Part shown: one piece after another, positions 41,839 through 51,382 of the stretch
How positions within the stretch are numbered: the first letter of the stretch is position 1
Layout: each line of letters starts with the position of its first letter
NCBI GenBank assembly: GCA_034006985.1
Contig: JAVERT010000006.1
Coordinates: 51,017 to 115,016, forward strand
Reading direction: 5' to 3'
Length of the DNA: 64,000 nucleotides
From: Gudongella sp034006985
GTDB taxonomy: Bacteria > Bacillota > Clostridia > Tissierellales > Tissierellaceae
Program-made: the position numbers and the translations under genes
Notes under the pieces: generated by a model
Seen by the model: the letters and a program-made list of their open reading frames with translations, nothing else
Database searches by the model: none
Told to the model about the DNA's origin: nothing

Positions 41839-43590
41839 ATGATAAAAAAATTATTAAAAAGTCTAAGAGAATATAAAAAAACAACAATAATAACACCCAT
41901 ATTTGTAACATTTGAAGTTATAATGGAAGTTTTAATTCCTTTTTTGATGGCAAATTTGATAGATTATGGTATTGATGCGGGAGATATGGGGGTTATAATA
42001 AAACTTGGAGCTGTGTTATTAGTAGCGGCACTTGTTGCATTATCGTTTGGTACTATGGCTGGGAATACTGCAGCTATAGCGTCTGCAGGTTTTGCTAAAA
42101 ACCTTAGAAAAGACATGTTTTACAATGTATCTAAATTCTCGTTTTCAAATATTGATAAATTTTCTAATTCAAGTATAATTACAAGATTGACAACAGATGT
42201 AACAAATGTACAAAGAGCTTTTCAAATGATGATTAGGATGGCGGCTAGAAGTCCAGGGATGCTTATTTTTTCGCTTGTAGCAGCGTTTAGTATCAATGCC
42301 AAACTATCTTTAATATTTTTAGGAGCACTTCCCGTACTTGGCATAGGACTTTATTTTATAATAAAAGTTGCATATCCAGTTTTTACTAGAATTTTTAAGA
42401 CTTATGATAAGTTAAACAATATAGTAGGAGAGAATTTAAGGGGAATAAGAGTAGTTAAATCATTTACTAGAGAAAAATACGAAACTGAAAAGTTTTCAGA
42501 TATATCAGGTGAAATATACAATGATTTCTCAAAAGCAGAAAAGACAATAGCTTTTAGTAGTCCGCTTATACAATTTGCTGCTTATGCGACAATGCTTTTA
42601 TTATCTTGGTTTGGAGCTAAAGCAATAATTTTGAATGGGAATAATCCAGCGTCAGGAATGACAGTTGGACAGCTTATGAGTTTGATAACTTATACTATGC
42701 AAATTTTAATGAGTTTAATGATGCTATCCATGGTATTCGTTATGCTTACAATGTCTAGAGCATCAGCAGAAAGAATAGTAGAGTTGCTAGATGAAGAATC
42801 TAATCTTGTAAATAAAAAAAATCCAGTTTACGAGGTTCCAAATGGAGATATAGAATTTGATAATGTATCTTTTTGCTATTCAGAGGATGCAAGTAAAATG
42901 AGTCTTAGGGACATAAATCTTAAAATTAAATCAGGTGAGACGATTGGAATATTAGGTGGTACGGGTTCAGCGAAGACTACATTGATTCAATTGATTCCAA
43001 GGCTTTACGATGTAAAATCGGGGAGCGTAAAGGTTGGTGGGATTGATGTTAGGGATTATGATATAAAGACTTTAAGGAATCAGGTGGCTGTAGTACTACA
43101 AAAAAATGAACTTTTCTCAGGGACAATAAGAGAGAATTTAAAATGGGGAAATAAAGATGCATCTGATGATGAATTAATAAGAGTTAGTAAACTTGCCCAA
43201 GCAGATAGTTTTATTCAAAGCTTTCCAGATAAATATGATACCAAAATAGAACAAGGTGGGAGCAATGTATCTGGTGGTCAAAAACAACGGATCACAATTG
43301 CAAGGGCGTTATTAAAAAATCCTAAAATATTGATTTTAGATGATTCTACGAGTGCAGTTGATACGAAGACAGATATGTTGATTCGGAAAGCACTCTTAGA
43401 AGAAATCCCAAATACAACTAAACTAATCATTTCGCAAAGAGTGGCTAGCGTTCAGGATGCAGATAAGATAATTGTAATGGATGATGGGAAGATTCATGCT
43501 GTAGGGATACACGAAGAATTATTAGAAAATAATAATATATATAGAGAAGTTTATGAATCGCAAGTAAAGGGGGAGAGCATAGATGGCTAG
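41839..43590 (+). CDS. Heterodimeric ABC exporter half-transporter (degenerate partner)
   Basis: 583 residues, six-helix exporter domain then ATPase domain. The Walker A reads GGTGSAKTT, with Ala replacing the last Gly before Lys. Walker B is ILILDDSTSAVD with Asp for the catalytic Glu, and the switch region reads ISQRVAS without His. The signature VSGGQKQR is intact and serves the partner's site. These features define the non-catalytic half. It lacks the long extracellular insert seen in the 13.7-kb homologue. It overlaps the next gene by 8 bases. Confidence 0.92.
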   Translation: MIKKLLKSLREYKKTTIITPIFVTFEVIMEVLIPFLMANLIDYGIDAGDMGVIIKLGAVLLVAALVALSFGTMAGNTAAIASAGFAKNLRKDMFYNVSKFSFSNIDKFSNSSIITRLTTDVTNVQRAFQMMIRMAARSPGMLIFSLVAAFSINAKLSLIFLGALPVLGIGLYFIIKVAYPVFTRIFKTYDKLNNIVGENLRGIRVVKSFTREKYETEKFSDISGEIYNDFSKAEKTIAFSSPLIQFAAYATMLLLSWFGAKAIILNGNNPASGMTVGQLMSLITYTMQILMSLMMLSMVFVMLTMSRASAERIVELLDEESNLVNKKNPVYEVPNGDIEFDNVSFCYSEDASKMSLRDINLKIKSGETIGILGGTGSAKTTLIQLIPRLYDVKSGSVKVGGIDVRDYDIKTLRNQVAVVLQKNELFSGTIRENLKWGNKDASDDELIRVSKLAQADSFIQSFPDKYDTKIEQGGSNVSGGQKQRITIARALLKNPKILILDDSTSAVDTKTDMLIRKALLEEIPNTTKLIISQRVASVQDADKIIVMDDGKIHAVGIHEELLENNNIYREVYESQVKGESIDG

Positions 43591-45511
43591 AGGTATGGGT
43601 CAAGGATTTAGAACTCCTATTAAAGTTGGGAAAAATAAAATTAATAAAAAAACAGTTAAAAACCTATTTGAATATATAAAGCAATATAAAATACAGTTAA
43701 TCTTTGTTGTATTTGCAATTATAATAAGTGCATTTACAGGGGCTCTTGCTTCGCTTTTTCTTAGAACTTTAATAGATGATTATATTTTACCTCTTTTATC
43801 TGTGGATGTTCCCGATTTTTCAGGTCTTTTAAGGATTATAATAATGATGGGCGGAATATATCTAGTTGGGATTCTGGCAACTCTATTCTATACAAGAGTT
43901 ATGGTTACTGTTTCTCAAGGGGTTTTAAAAAAAATTAGAGATGATATGTTTTCACATATGCAAACACTGCCGATAGGTTACTTTGATAGCCATAGTCACG
44001 GAGATTTAATGAGCCATTACACCAATGATATTGATACACTAAGACAGATGATAGCACAAAGTCTTCCTTCAATGCTCTCTTCTATTGTAACTATAGTAGC
44101 TGTATTTACAGCTATGCTTTATCTTAGCTTATGGCTTACGATATCAGTTGTGATTTTTATTTTTATAATATTAAAAGTGGTTAAGAATATTGCTGGAAAG
44201 AGTGGAACTTATTTTGTTCTGCAGCAAAAATCGCTTGGAGATGTAAATGGTTATGTTGAAGAGATGGTTTATGGATTAAAAGTTATAAAGGTATTTAATC
44301 ATGAGGAGATTGTCAAAAGTGAATTCGATGATAAAAATGAGATTCTAGCAGAAAATTCAACATCTGCAAATAAATTTGCAAATATATTAATGCCTATAAT
44401 GCAGAGTATTGGGTACTTTTTATATGTTCTATTGGCTATTGTAGGAGGGATACTTGCTGTATACAATATTACAAACATTAGTTTAACTGGTGTGGATATA
44501 GTTACACTTGGCTTGATAGCTTCCTTCTTACAGTTGAGCAGAAGCTTTATTCAGCCAATTGCACAGGTTTCACAACAATTAAACGCAGTTGTTATGGCAT
44601 TTGCAGGAGCTGAACGTATATTTGACTTAATGAGTCAGGAAAGTGAAATAGATAATGGTGAAGTAACATTAGTAAATGCTGAATACAAAGATGGAAAGTT
44701 AACTGAAACAGAAAAAAGAACAGAATTATGGGCTTGGAAAACGCCTTGTGATGATGGTACTTGTTCATTAACAGAAGTAAAAGGCGAAGTGAGATTCTAT
44801 GATGTGGATTTTGAATATAAAGAAAATGAACCTATTTTACATGATATAAATATGTATGCTAAGCCTGGTCAAAAAGTGGCATTTGTAGGCGCAACAGGTG
44901 CAGGAAAAACTACTATAACGAACTTAATAAATAGATTTTATGATATAGCTGATGGGAAAATTAGATATGATGGAATAAATATAAATAAAATTAAAAAGAA
45001 TGACCTTAGAAGGTCCTTAGGTATAGTTCTTCAGGATGTAAGCTTATTTACAGGTACTGTAATAGAAAATATCAGATACGGAAGATTAGATGCAACAGAT
45101 GATGAATGCATCGAAGCTGCGAGATTAGCTAATGCAGATGGATTTATCAGAATGTTACCAAAAGGCTATGATACAGTGCTTTCAGGAGATGGTGAAGGAT
45201 TATCTCAAGGTCAAAGACAGCTTATATCAATTGCAAGAGCTGCAGTTGCTGACCCACCAGTAATGATTTTAGATGAAGCCACATCTTCAATAGATACAAG
45301 AACTGAAGCGATTATACAAGAAGGCATGGATGCACTTATGAAGGATAGAACAGTATTTGTAATAGCACATAGACTTTCAACTGTAAAAAATGCAGATGTA
45401 ATTATGGTACTAGAACAAGGAAAAATAATAGAAAGAGGTTCACATAAAGAATTGGTAGCACAAGGGGAGCAATATTATCAACTCTACACGGGAGTATTTG
45501 AATTGGATTAG
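43583..45511 (+). CDS. Heterodimeric ABC exporter half-transporter (catalytic partner)
   Basis: 642 residues. The exporter membrane domain (about 35-340) precedes an ATPase domain with Walker A GATGAGKTT, signature LSQGQRQ, Walker B VMILDEATSSID with catalytic Glu, and switch His in VIAHRLST. An unusual segment before the ATPase domain (about 365-405, KTPCDDGTCSLTEV) adds a charged, two-cysteine insert not present in the 15.9-kb homologue. It forms a multidrug- or lipid-type exporter with the preceding product. Confidence 0.92.
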   Translation: MARGMGQGFRTPIKVGKNKINKKTVKNLFEYIKQYKIQLIFVVFAIIISAFTGALASLFLRTLIDDYILPLLSVDVPDFSGLLRIIIMMGGIYLVGILATLFYTRVMVTVSQGVLKKIRDDMFSHMQTLPIGYFDSHSHGDLMSHYTNDIDTLRQMIAQSLPSMLSSIVTIVAVFTAMLYLSLWLTISVVIFIFIILKVVKNIAGKSGTYFVLQQKSLGDVNGYVEEMVYGLKVIKVFNHEEIVKSEFDDKNEILAENSTSANKFANILMPIMQSIGYFLYVLLAIVGGILAVYNITNISLTGVDIVTLGLIASFLQLSRSFIQPIAQVSQQLNAVVMAFAGAERIFDLMSQESEIDNGEVTLVNAEYKDGKLTETEKRTELWAWKTPCDDGTCSLTEVKGEVRFYDVDFEYKENEPILHDINMYAKPGQKVAFVGATGAGKTTITNLINRFYDIADGKIRYDGININKIKKNDLRRSLGIVLQDVSLFTGTVIENIRYGRLDATDDECIEAARLANADGFIRMLPKGYDTVLSGDGEGLSQGQRQLISIARAAVADPPVMILDEATSSIDTRTEAIIQEGMDALMKDRTVFVIAHRLSTVKNADVIMVLEQGKIIERGSHKELVAQGEQYYQLYTGVFELD

Positions 45512-45587
45512 GAAAAGATAATTTGTATATCAATTCTGTCTTTACATTCTCGGGCAGAGCAATAATAACATTGAGATAACAATTATT

Positions 45588-45615
45588 GAAGCTAATTGAT
45601 TAGCTTCTTTTTTGT
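45588..45615 (+). terminator. Terminator of the second ABC exporter operon
   Basis: GAAGCTAAT/ATTAGCTTC inverted repeat (45588-45596 with 45599-45607) followed by T6. Confidence 0.75.
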
Positions 45616-45660
45616 TAGATAAAATTTTGATAAAAGCCAATTTAAAAGGGGTTGAAAGTT

Positions 45661-46152
45661 ATGTATAAAATGGGACAAATAATACAAGAGATGATTCACT
45701 ACGAAAGTGGTGTACCCAATAGAATCAATCATTTTTTAAAGGTATATGGATTTGCTAAAGCTATTGCGGAACAAGAAGGTGTGGACTCAAAAACTCAGCA
45801 TATATTAGAAGTGACAGCTGTGATGCATGATATAGGAATCAGAATAAGTATAGAAAAATACAATTCATCATTAGGACATTATCAAGAAATTGAAGGTCCT
45901 CCTAAAGCTAGGGAAATATTAGAAAGTTATGGATTTGATAATAGATTTATAGATAGGGTGTGTTTTTTAATAGCTCATCATCATTCTTATGATAATATTG
46001 AGGGGATAGATTATCAAATACTTGTAGAAGTTGATTTCTTGGTAAATATATATGAGAATAAAATGGAAAAAGATCAAATTAATGCTATAAAGAGTAAGAT
46101 ATTTAAGACTAAAACAGGTCAGGATTATTTAGAAAGGATGTTTCTGCAGTAA
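45661..46152 (+). CDS. HD-domain phosphohydrolase, 163 aa
   Basis: A cytoplasmic HD protein. The start at ATG 45661 follows AAAGGGG; the TTG at 45652 is too close to it. Metal-binding residues: His in RINHFLKV, HD in VMHDIGIRI, HH in LIAHHHS and a late Asp in EVDFLV. Such proteins hydrolyse phosphate esters or nucleotides; the substrate is unknown. A second HD protein follows 70 bases later but the two sequences are only distantly similar. Confidence 0.82.
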   Translation: MYKMGQIIQEMIHYESGVPNRINHFLKVYGFAKAIAEQEGVDSKTQHILEVTAVMHDIGIRISIEKYNSSLGHYQEIEGPPKAREILESYGFDNRFIDRVCFLIAHHHSYDNIEGIDYQILVEVDFLVNIYENKMEKDQINAIKSKIFKTKTGQDYLERMFLQ

Positions 46153-46222
46153 AGAATTGAGCTAGTTTGTTTAAATTAGCAGATATGAAATAGGTGAAAG
46201 AATAGTGCTTGGAGGAATTAAA

Positions 46223-46858
46223 ATGATAAATAAAGATCTGCTTAGATATATAGAATTGAACATTATTCCTCGTTACAATAAAAATGATAAAGCTCATAAT
46301 GAAAATCATGTAAGATGCGTTATAAGAAATAGTATGTTAATTGCTGAGAACTATGATGTTAATAAAAATATAATTTATACAGCTGCTGCATATCATGACT
46401 TGGGATTAGAAGTTGAAAGAGAGAGACATGAAATTTTCTCGAAAGAAATTATGCTAAATGATAAAAAATTAGATGAGTTTTTTAATAAGGAAGAAAAAGA
46501 AGTAATAGCTGATGCAATTTTAGCTCATCGAGCTTCTAGTAAATTAGAACCAACTTCCATATATGGGAAAATTATTGCTGATGCTGATAGAGATTTAGTA
46601 CCTGTTCATATTATTGAGAGAACAATTTTATATAGCTTAGATAAGTTTCCACAATATGACAAAAAAGATCATTTTATTAGATCAAGAGAGCATATTAAAA
46701 GTAAATATGGGAAAGAGAGCTATATGAAGTTGTGGTTAGACTTAAAAGTTAATAATGAAAGATTGGAAAAGCTTAGAAATTTAATATCTGATGAGAGTAG
46801 ATTTAAAAGAGTCTTTGATTATTATTTTGAAAAAAATACAAAACAATATGACCTGTGA
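46223..46858 (+). CDS. HD-domain phosphohydrolase, 211 aa
   Basis: ATG 46223 follows GGAGG at 8 bases; the in-frame GTG 46205 precedes that site. HD metal ligands are visible: H in AHNENHVRCV, HD in AYHDLGLEV, H in ILAHRASS and D in IIADADRDL. The DADRDL ending resembles uncharacterised HD-superfamily hydrolases of the YfbR/YedJ-like group. Role unknown. It lies in tandem with the 163-aa HD protein and is about 75 bases before the DUF1846 gene. Confidence 0.82.
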   Translation: MINKDLLRYIELNIIPRYNKNDKAHNENHVRCVIRNSMLIAENYDVNKNIIYTAAAYHDLGLEVERERHEIFSKEIMLNDKKLDEFFNKEEKEVIADAILAHRASSKLEPTSIYGKIIADADRDLVPVHIIERTILYSLDKFPQYDKKDHFIRSREHIKSKYGKESYMKLWLDLKVNNERLEKLRNLISDESRFKRVFDYYFEKNTKQYDL

Positions 46859-46932
46859 ATTGTAATCATCCCGTGTTATAATATCTACATGTGTTAATAA
46901 AGAAAATAGAAAACAATAAAGGAGTTTGTGAA

Positions 46933-48441
46933 ATGAGCAAGATTGGGTTTGATCCACAAAAGTACATTGAAGAACAATCTAAATTTATTTTAGAGAGAGT
47001 CAACAATTTTGATAAACTTTATCTTGAATTTGGAGGTAAATTAATAGGAGATATGCATGCACAGAGAGTTCTTCCAGGATTTGATGAAGATTCTAAAATA
47101 AAACTACTATATAAATTAAGAGACAAGGCAGAAATAATTATCTGTGTATACGCAGGTGATATTGAGAGAAATAAGATAAGAGGCGACTATGGGATTTCCT
47201 ATGATATGGATGTAATGAAACAAATAGATGAACTTAGAGGTTATGGCTTGATGATAAATAGCGTAGTAATTACACGCTATAACAATCAACCGACTGCAAA
47301 GTTATTTATTAATAAGTTAGAAAGACGAAACATTAAAGTTTATAAGCACTTTGCAATTGAAGGCTATCCTTCAGATGTAGATAAAATAGTCAGTGAAGAT
47401 GGTTATGGACAAAATGAATATATCGAAACTACAAAACCAATTGTCGTAGTTACAGCTCCAGGACCTGGAAGCGGAAAGCTAGCGACTTGTTTAAATCAAC
47501 TTTATCACGAACATAAGAAAAATCGTGTAGCTGGATACTCTAAGTTTGAGACTTTTCCTGTATGGAATATACCACTAAAACACCCACTAAATATTGCATA
47601 TGAGGCAGCTACTGTAGATTTGAAGGATGTAAATATGATTGATTATTTTCATTTTGAAAAATATAATGAGATTACAGTAAATTATAATAGAGATATTGAG
47701 ATGTTTCCTGTTATAAAGAGAATAATCGAAAGAATTACAGGAAAAGAATCTGTATACCAATCACCTACTGATATGGGAGTAAATAGAATAGGTTTTGGCA
47801 TAATTGATGATGAAGTGATTAGAGAAGCATCCAAGCAAGAAGTTATAAGAAGAAGTTTCGCAACAGAAAAAGACTATAAAAAAGGTCTTATAGACGAAGA
47901 AGTTTTAAATAGAATGAGAATTATAATGGAAGAATTAGAACTAAAAAGAGAAGATAGAGTGCCTGTTATCCCAGCAAGGCAATACGCCGAAAAAGTAAAA
48001 GAAAGATTTCTAGATAATGACATACCAGCAGTAATAGCAATTGAACTTCCTGATGGGAGAATTATAACTGGAAGAAGTTCTACTATAATGGATGCTTGTT
48101 CAGCAGCAATCTTAAACTCTATAAAGACTTTAGCAAATATTGGCGATGAAATACTTTTATTGTCTCCAGTAATAATTGAAGCGATTCAAAGTTTAAAGAT
48201 GAATAGTTTAAAAGGTAAAATCTCAACACTAGATGCGAATGAAGCCTTAATAGCATTAAGTATAGGAGCAGTGACAAATCCAACAGCAAAATTGGCATTG
48301 GAAAATCTAATCGGTCTAAGAGGGTCTCAAGCACATTCAACAGTTATGTTAAATGACAATGATGAACAGATACTTAAAAAACTTGGAGTGGATATAACAA
48401 CGGATCCAATTTATCCATCAGCAAATTTATACTATATATAG
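46933..48441 (+). CDS. DUF1846 (UPF0371) family protein
   Basis: 502 residues, the standard length. ATG 46933 is chosen because GGAG lies 9 bases before it. Conserved segments: GFDPQKYIEEQSKFI at the start, LEFGGKLIGDMHAQRVLPGF, VVTAPGPGSGKLATCLNQLYHE (a glycine-rich loop that resembles a nucleotide-binding turn), and KHPLNIAYEAATVDL. Structures of the family show a Rossmann-like region; the reaction is not established. The C-terminal 100 residues are predicted helical with LRGSQAHSTVML. Confidence 0.92.
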   Translation: MSKIGFDPQKYIEEQSKFILERVNNFDKLYLEFGGKLIGDMHAQRVLPGFDEDSKIKLLYKLRDKAEIIICVYAGDIERNKIRGDYGISYDMDVMKQIDELRGYGLMINSVVITRYNNQPTAKLFINKLERRNIKVYKHFAIEGYPSDVDKIVSEDGYGQNEYIETTKPIVVVTAPGPGSGKLATCLNQLYHEHKKNRVAGYSKFETFPVWNIPLKHPLNIAYEAATVDLKDVNMIDYFHFEKYNEITVNYNRDIEMFPVIKRIIERITGKESVYQSPTDMGVNRIGFGIIDDEVIREASKQEVIRRSFATEKDYKKGLIDEEVLNRMRIIMEELELKREDRVPVIPARQYAEKVKERFLDNDIPAVIAIELPDGRIITGRSSTIMDACSAAILNSIKTLANIGDEILLLSPVIIEAIQSLKMNSLKGKISTLDANEALIALSIGAVTNPTAKLALENLIGLRGSQAHSTVMLNDNDEQILKKLGVDITTDPIYPSANLYYI

Positions 48442-48449
48442 ATATTAAG

Positions 48450-48483
48450 GACTACATAGCTAAAACTATAGTAGTCTTTTTAT
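48450..48483 (+). terminator. Terminator after the DUF1846 gene
   Basis: GACTAC/GTAGTC stem extended by ATAG/CTAT with one bulged base (48450-48459 with 48466-48476), followed by TTTTTAT. Confidence 0.7.
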
Positions 48484-48551
48484 ATTATTGTATTTGTATT
48501 GGAACAATTTATTAGAGATAGTTTGTTCTCAAACTTAGACAAATACACTAT

Positions 48552-48580
48552 TTGACACTAATGATACAATGTACTATAAT
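48552..48580 (+). promoter_or_regulatory. Perfect consensus promoter of the Fur-family gene
   Basis: TTGACA (48552-48557), 17 bp, TATAAT (48575-48580). The AT-rich imperfect palindrome around the -10 box (TACTATAATTAATTGAGTA) could be an autoregulatory site, but the match to a Fur or PerR box is weak. Confidence 0.75.
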
Positions 48581-48646
48581 TAATTGAGTAGTGTTTTTAT
48601 TAATTTAAATAGGAATAATAAAATTTGATAAAAAGTGGTGATGTAG

Positions 48647-49087
48647 ATGAAAAGCCTTGATCGTTTTTATAAAATTCTTAAAGAAAACAATTACAAACTA
48701 ACTGATCAGCGAAGAGTTGTGTTTGAAGCATTTTTAAAACATCAAAATGAACATATGACATCAGAAGAACTCTATCAGTACATTATCGTGGATAACCCGG
48801 GGGTAGGTCTTGCTACTGTATATAGGAATGTACAATTACTGAGTGAATTAAAGATAATTGAAAAATTGACACTTAATGACGGATTTACTAGATATGAATT
48901 AGCTCTTAATGAAGAAAATCATAGACATCATCACTTGATTTGTAATAATTGTGGCAAAGTTATTGAAGTAAGAGAAGATTTAATGGGATCAATAGAGAAA
49001 ATATTTGATGAGAATTATGGATTTTTAGTGAGTGATCATCAAACAAAATTTTTTGGATTGTGCAAAGAATGTAGAGGCATAGAATAA
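48647..49087 (+). CDS. Fur-family metalloregulator
   Basis: 146 residues. Winged helix (about 1-80) with YKLTDQRRVVFEAFL and PGVGLATVYRNVQLLSEL, then the dimer/metal domain with HRHHHLICNNCGKVIEV. The structural zinc site has four cysteines: CNNC and C-x2-C in LCKECRG. It may be Fur (iron), PerR (peroxide) or Zur; I cannot separate these confidently, though the HHHLIC region is typical of all three. It has its own perfect promoter. Confidence 0.9.
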   Translation: MKSLDRFYKILKENNYKLTDQRRVVFEAFLKHQNEHMTSEELYQYIIVDNPGVGLATVYRNVQLLSELKIIEKLTLNDGFTRYELALNEENHRHHHLICNNCGKVIEVREDLMGSIEKIFDENYGFLVSDHQTKFFGLCKECRGIE

Positions 49088-49114
49088 AAAAGGTGAGCTT
49101 AGCTCACCTTTTCT
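49088..49114 (+). terminator. Bidirectional terminator between fur-family and staygreen genes
   Basis: AAAAGGTGAGCT/AGCTCACCTTTT (49088-49099 with 49101-49112). A-run on one side and T-run on the other let it stop transcription from both convergent genes. Confidence 0.85.
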
Positions 49115-49532
49115 ATATGTAATCCTTTACTTTTCCCATAGTTTCAAAAATTTTATTATCATCATCGTAGCAGTAATAGATATGATTATCTGCACCTAGA
49201 AGTTTCTGATTTGAATTTATATAACTTAAGTCTCCGCCTATTATGGCTTTTAAAACTCTTGGCATATGTCTTTTGAATATAGCGAGTCTCTCATCTGCAC
49301 TGTATTTACTTTCTGAACAATTTAGTGGACAAAAAACATTTAGGAGATAGTCATCATCTGATTTAACCCAATGTGCTACAACTTCATCTCTTAGCTTATC
49401 GTACTCTTCTTCTGCATATTTAGAGCCTATAAATAAGAATCTCATTCCTGTTTCATCAGAATGTGTTAAAGTATACTTTCTTTTTAATGGATCTTGTATA
49501 TCCTCCATTATATTAACAGTAAGCTTATGCAT
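49113..49532 (-). CDS. Staygreen-family protein
   Basis: 139 residues resembling bacterial members of the Staygreen family (PF12638). The core motifs are KRKYTLTHSDETGMRFLFIG near residue 18, RDEVVAHWVK near 50 and YLLNVFCPLN near 62, with an ADERLAIFKRHMPRVLKAI helix. Plant homologues remove magnesium from chlorophyll; bacterial ones have been reported with similar dechelatase activity. Here it overlaps an ECF transporter gene by 8 bases and follows an AhbD/NirJ-like radical SAM gene, so a tetrapyrrole-related role is reasonable but inferred. Confidence 0.85.
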   Translation of the reverse strand: MHKLTVNIMEDIQDPLKRKYTLTHSDETGMRFLFIGSKYAEEEYDKLRDEVVAHWVKSDDDYLLNVFCPLNCSESKYSADERLAIFKRHMPRVLKAIIGGDLSYINSNQKLLGADNHIYYCYDDDNKIFETMGKVKDYI

Positions 49533-50088
49533 TTTTCATAGTGCCTACCCTTCCATAGCTTGATGCAGCTTCTAATTTTGAAGGCATTACTTTCATTGCC
49601 AATAAGGAACCTGTTAATCCAATTAGATAAACTGATATAATGCTTATAATAAGTGCTAAAGGCCCTTGAAATACATATCTTACACTTTCTGTCATATATG
49701 TAACTACTATGAAAGTACCAAATATACCTCCTGCTGAATAAATTGGAGCACATAGTGCAATTTTTAAATTGGAGTCATATTTTCTAACTACAAGTAGAAG
49801 AATTAAATCTCCAAGAATTCCTCCTATAATTACGGCTATACTCATAAAAATTGAAGATATACCTATCATTATAGCTCCATACCCTAAAGCAAATAATGTC
49901 ATTGTTCCAGGTTTCTTTGTTCTATAAAGCATCACTGCCATAAGGAAGCTATAAAATGGTGCATTAACTATACCTCTTGAAAATGGTAGGACTCCATGTA
50001 ATATGCCCAACAATTTACCAAGCACTACAGCTAGGGCGATACAAATAGCTATTGAGGTTAAGTCTTTTACTGTCATATTCCATTTCAT
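49525..50088 (-). CDS. ECF transporter S component-like membrane protein (MptD-like)
   Basis: 187 residues with about six helices, no signal peptide. The N-terminal LTSIAICIALAVVLGKLL and later GAIMIGISSIFMSIAVIIGGILGDLILLL have the Gly/Ala-rich character of ECF S components, which bind a vitamin-like substrate and dock on a shared energising module. No ECF T or ATPase genes are adjacent, implying use of a common module from elsewhere. Position between radical SAM and staygreen genes suggests a tetrapyrrole or its precursor as substrate. That is hypothesis. Confidence 0.7.
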   Translation of the reverse strand: MKWNMTVKDLTSIAICIALAVVLGKLLGILHGVLPFSRGIVNAPFYSFLMAVMLYRTKKPGTMTLFALGYGAIMIGISSIFMSIAVIIGGILGDLILLLVVRKYDSNLKIALCAPIYSAGGIFGTFIVVTYMTESVRYVFQGPLALIISIISVYLIGLTGSLLAMKVMPSKLEAASSYGRVGTMKNA

Positions 50089-50105
50089 TTAATCAACTCT
50101 CCTTT

Positions 50106-51110
50106 TTAAACATCTAAAAGACAATATGGATCAGCTTCTAGCCAGTCACCTGTTGCTGAAAAAGCTCTGGCCCTGCAACCACCACAAATATCTATATATT
50201 GGCAACTACCACACTTTCCTTTATATTGAGTGTAATCCCTAAGCTTAAGAAATACTTCATTATTTTGCCAAATATCATCAAAGTCTCTTTCCCTTATGCT
50301 ATCTACTTTAACTGGAGTATATGGACAGATATGAACATCTCCATTTGGTAGAATTGAACAATAACTTATTCCTGCGATACATCCTCTTCCACCAACAGTT
50401 GGTATATCTTTAAACAGTGCTTCGACCTTATACTGGGGAGCGCATGTTGGTTTGATTTTTATATCAAGATCTTTTTCAAGGATTTTATTTATAGTATCTT
50501 TGTATTCAGTTTTATCTAATTGAGTAACATCAATTGTTTTTCCTCTACCTACATCTACTAAGAATAACATGTGAGAGGAAGATGCTCCTATATTATCTGC
50601 ATACTCCATTACTTCATCTATATCGTCTAAGTTATATCTTGATATAGTAGTATTAATCTGCACTTTAAGTCCAGCATCGATACTATTCTTAACACCGGCT
50701 AGTGTAGCTTTTAAAGCACCTTTTTTGCCTCTAAAATCATCATGTACAGCTTCATTCATGCTATCAACACTTATAGCTATTGCATTTAAGCCGCTATCCT
50801 TTAATCTTTTAGCTACTTGGGGGGTTATTAAAGTTCCATTTGAACCCATGAGAGGCATAATATCTAAGGAACAAGCATATTCTATAAGTTCAAAGATATC
50901 AGGTCTTAGTAAAGGTTCTCCTCCACTAAAAACTATAACTCCAAGGTTTGCTTTCTTCATATCACGAAGTAATTTTTTCCCTTCTTCAGTTGTTAATTCA
51001 TCATCTGTTTCTTCATCTGGACTTGATTCACGGTAACAATGCTTACAATAAAGATTGCATTTCATTGTTACATTCCATGAAATATGGTTCATGTTTTTGG
51101 TGTGTTTCAT
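50106..51110 (-). CDS. Radical SAM/SPASM protein related to AhbD/NirJ heme-synthesis enzymes
   Basis: 334 residues. The radical SAM cluster is CNLYCKHC (near residue 18-25), followed by FSGGEPLLRPD. The C-terminal SPASM-type cluster region has GRGCIAGISYCSILPNGDVHICPYTPV and C-x2-C-x5-C-x2-C (CGSCQYIDICGGC) followed by RARAFSATGDWLEADPYC. The 'CGGCRARA ... TGD ... DP.C' ending is characteristic of AhbD and NirJ, which act on propionate side chains of heme precursors. It starts the minus-strand operon, with GGAGGA upstream. Confidence 0.85.
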   Translation of the reverse strand: MKHTKNMNHISWNVTMKCNLYCKHCYRESSPDEETDDELTTEEGKKLLRDMKKANLGVIVFSGGEPLLRPDIFELIEYACSLDIMPLMGSNGTLITPQVAKRLKDSGLNAIAISVDSMNEAVHDDFRGKKGALKATLAGVKNSIDAGLKVQINTTISRYNLDDIDEVMEYADNIGASSSHMLFLVDVGRGKTIDVTQLDKTEYKDTINKILEKDLDIKIKPTCAPQYKVEALFKDIPTVGGRGCIAGISYCSILPNGDVHICPYTPVKVDSIRERDFDDIWQNNEVFLKLRDYTQYKGKCGSCQYIDICGGCRARAFSATGDWLEADPYCLLDV

Positions 51111-51382
51111 TATGTAGTTATCCTCCTAAGTATTGATTTAAATCCTCGTTTATATTCTAACATCAAAAGATATTATTGTAAACTTATGTTCTTTAATAGA
51201 CAATTTAAATACTGTAGTCCTTATATAAAAGGGATAGGTTATAAATAACATTGCATCACACTGATTTGATAAAGATAATAAAATGGTTACTGATTAAAAA
51301 ATATTACAATTTATTCTGATGAACTGATTATATTATTAAAACAGGTGTATAATTAACATATAGCCTAAAAGGGAGTGAACAT

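Noticed and set aside
48570..48592. Fur or PerR box at the Fur-family promoter
   Set aside because: The palindrome is imperfect (about 12 of 19 positions) and AT-rich sequence gives such matches easily; mentioned only as weak.
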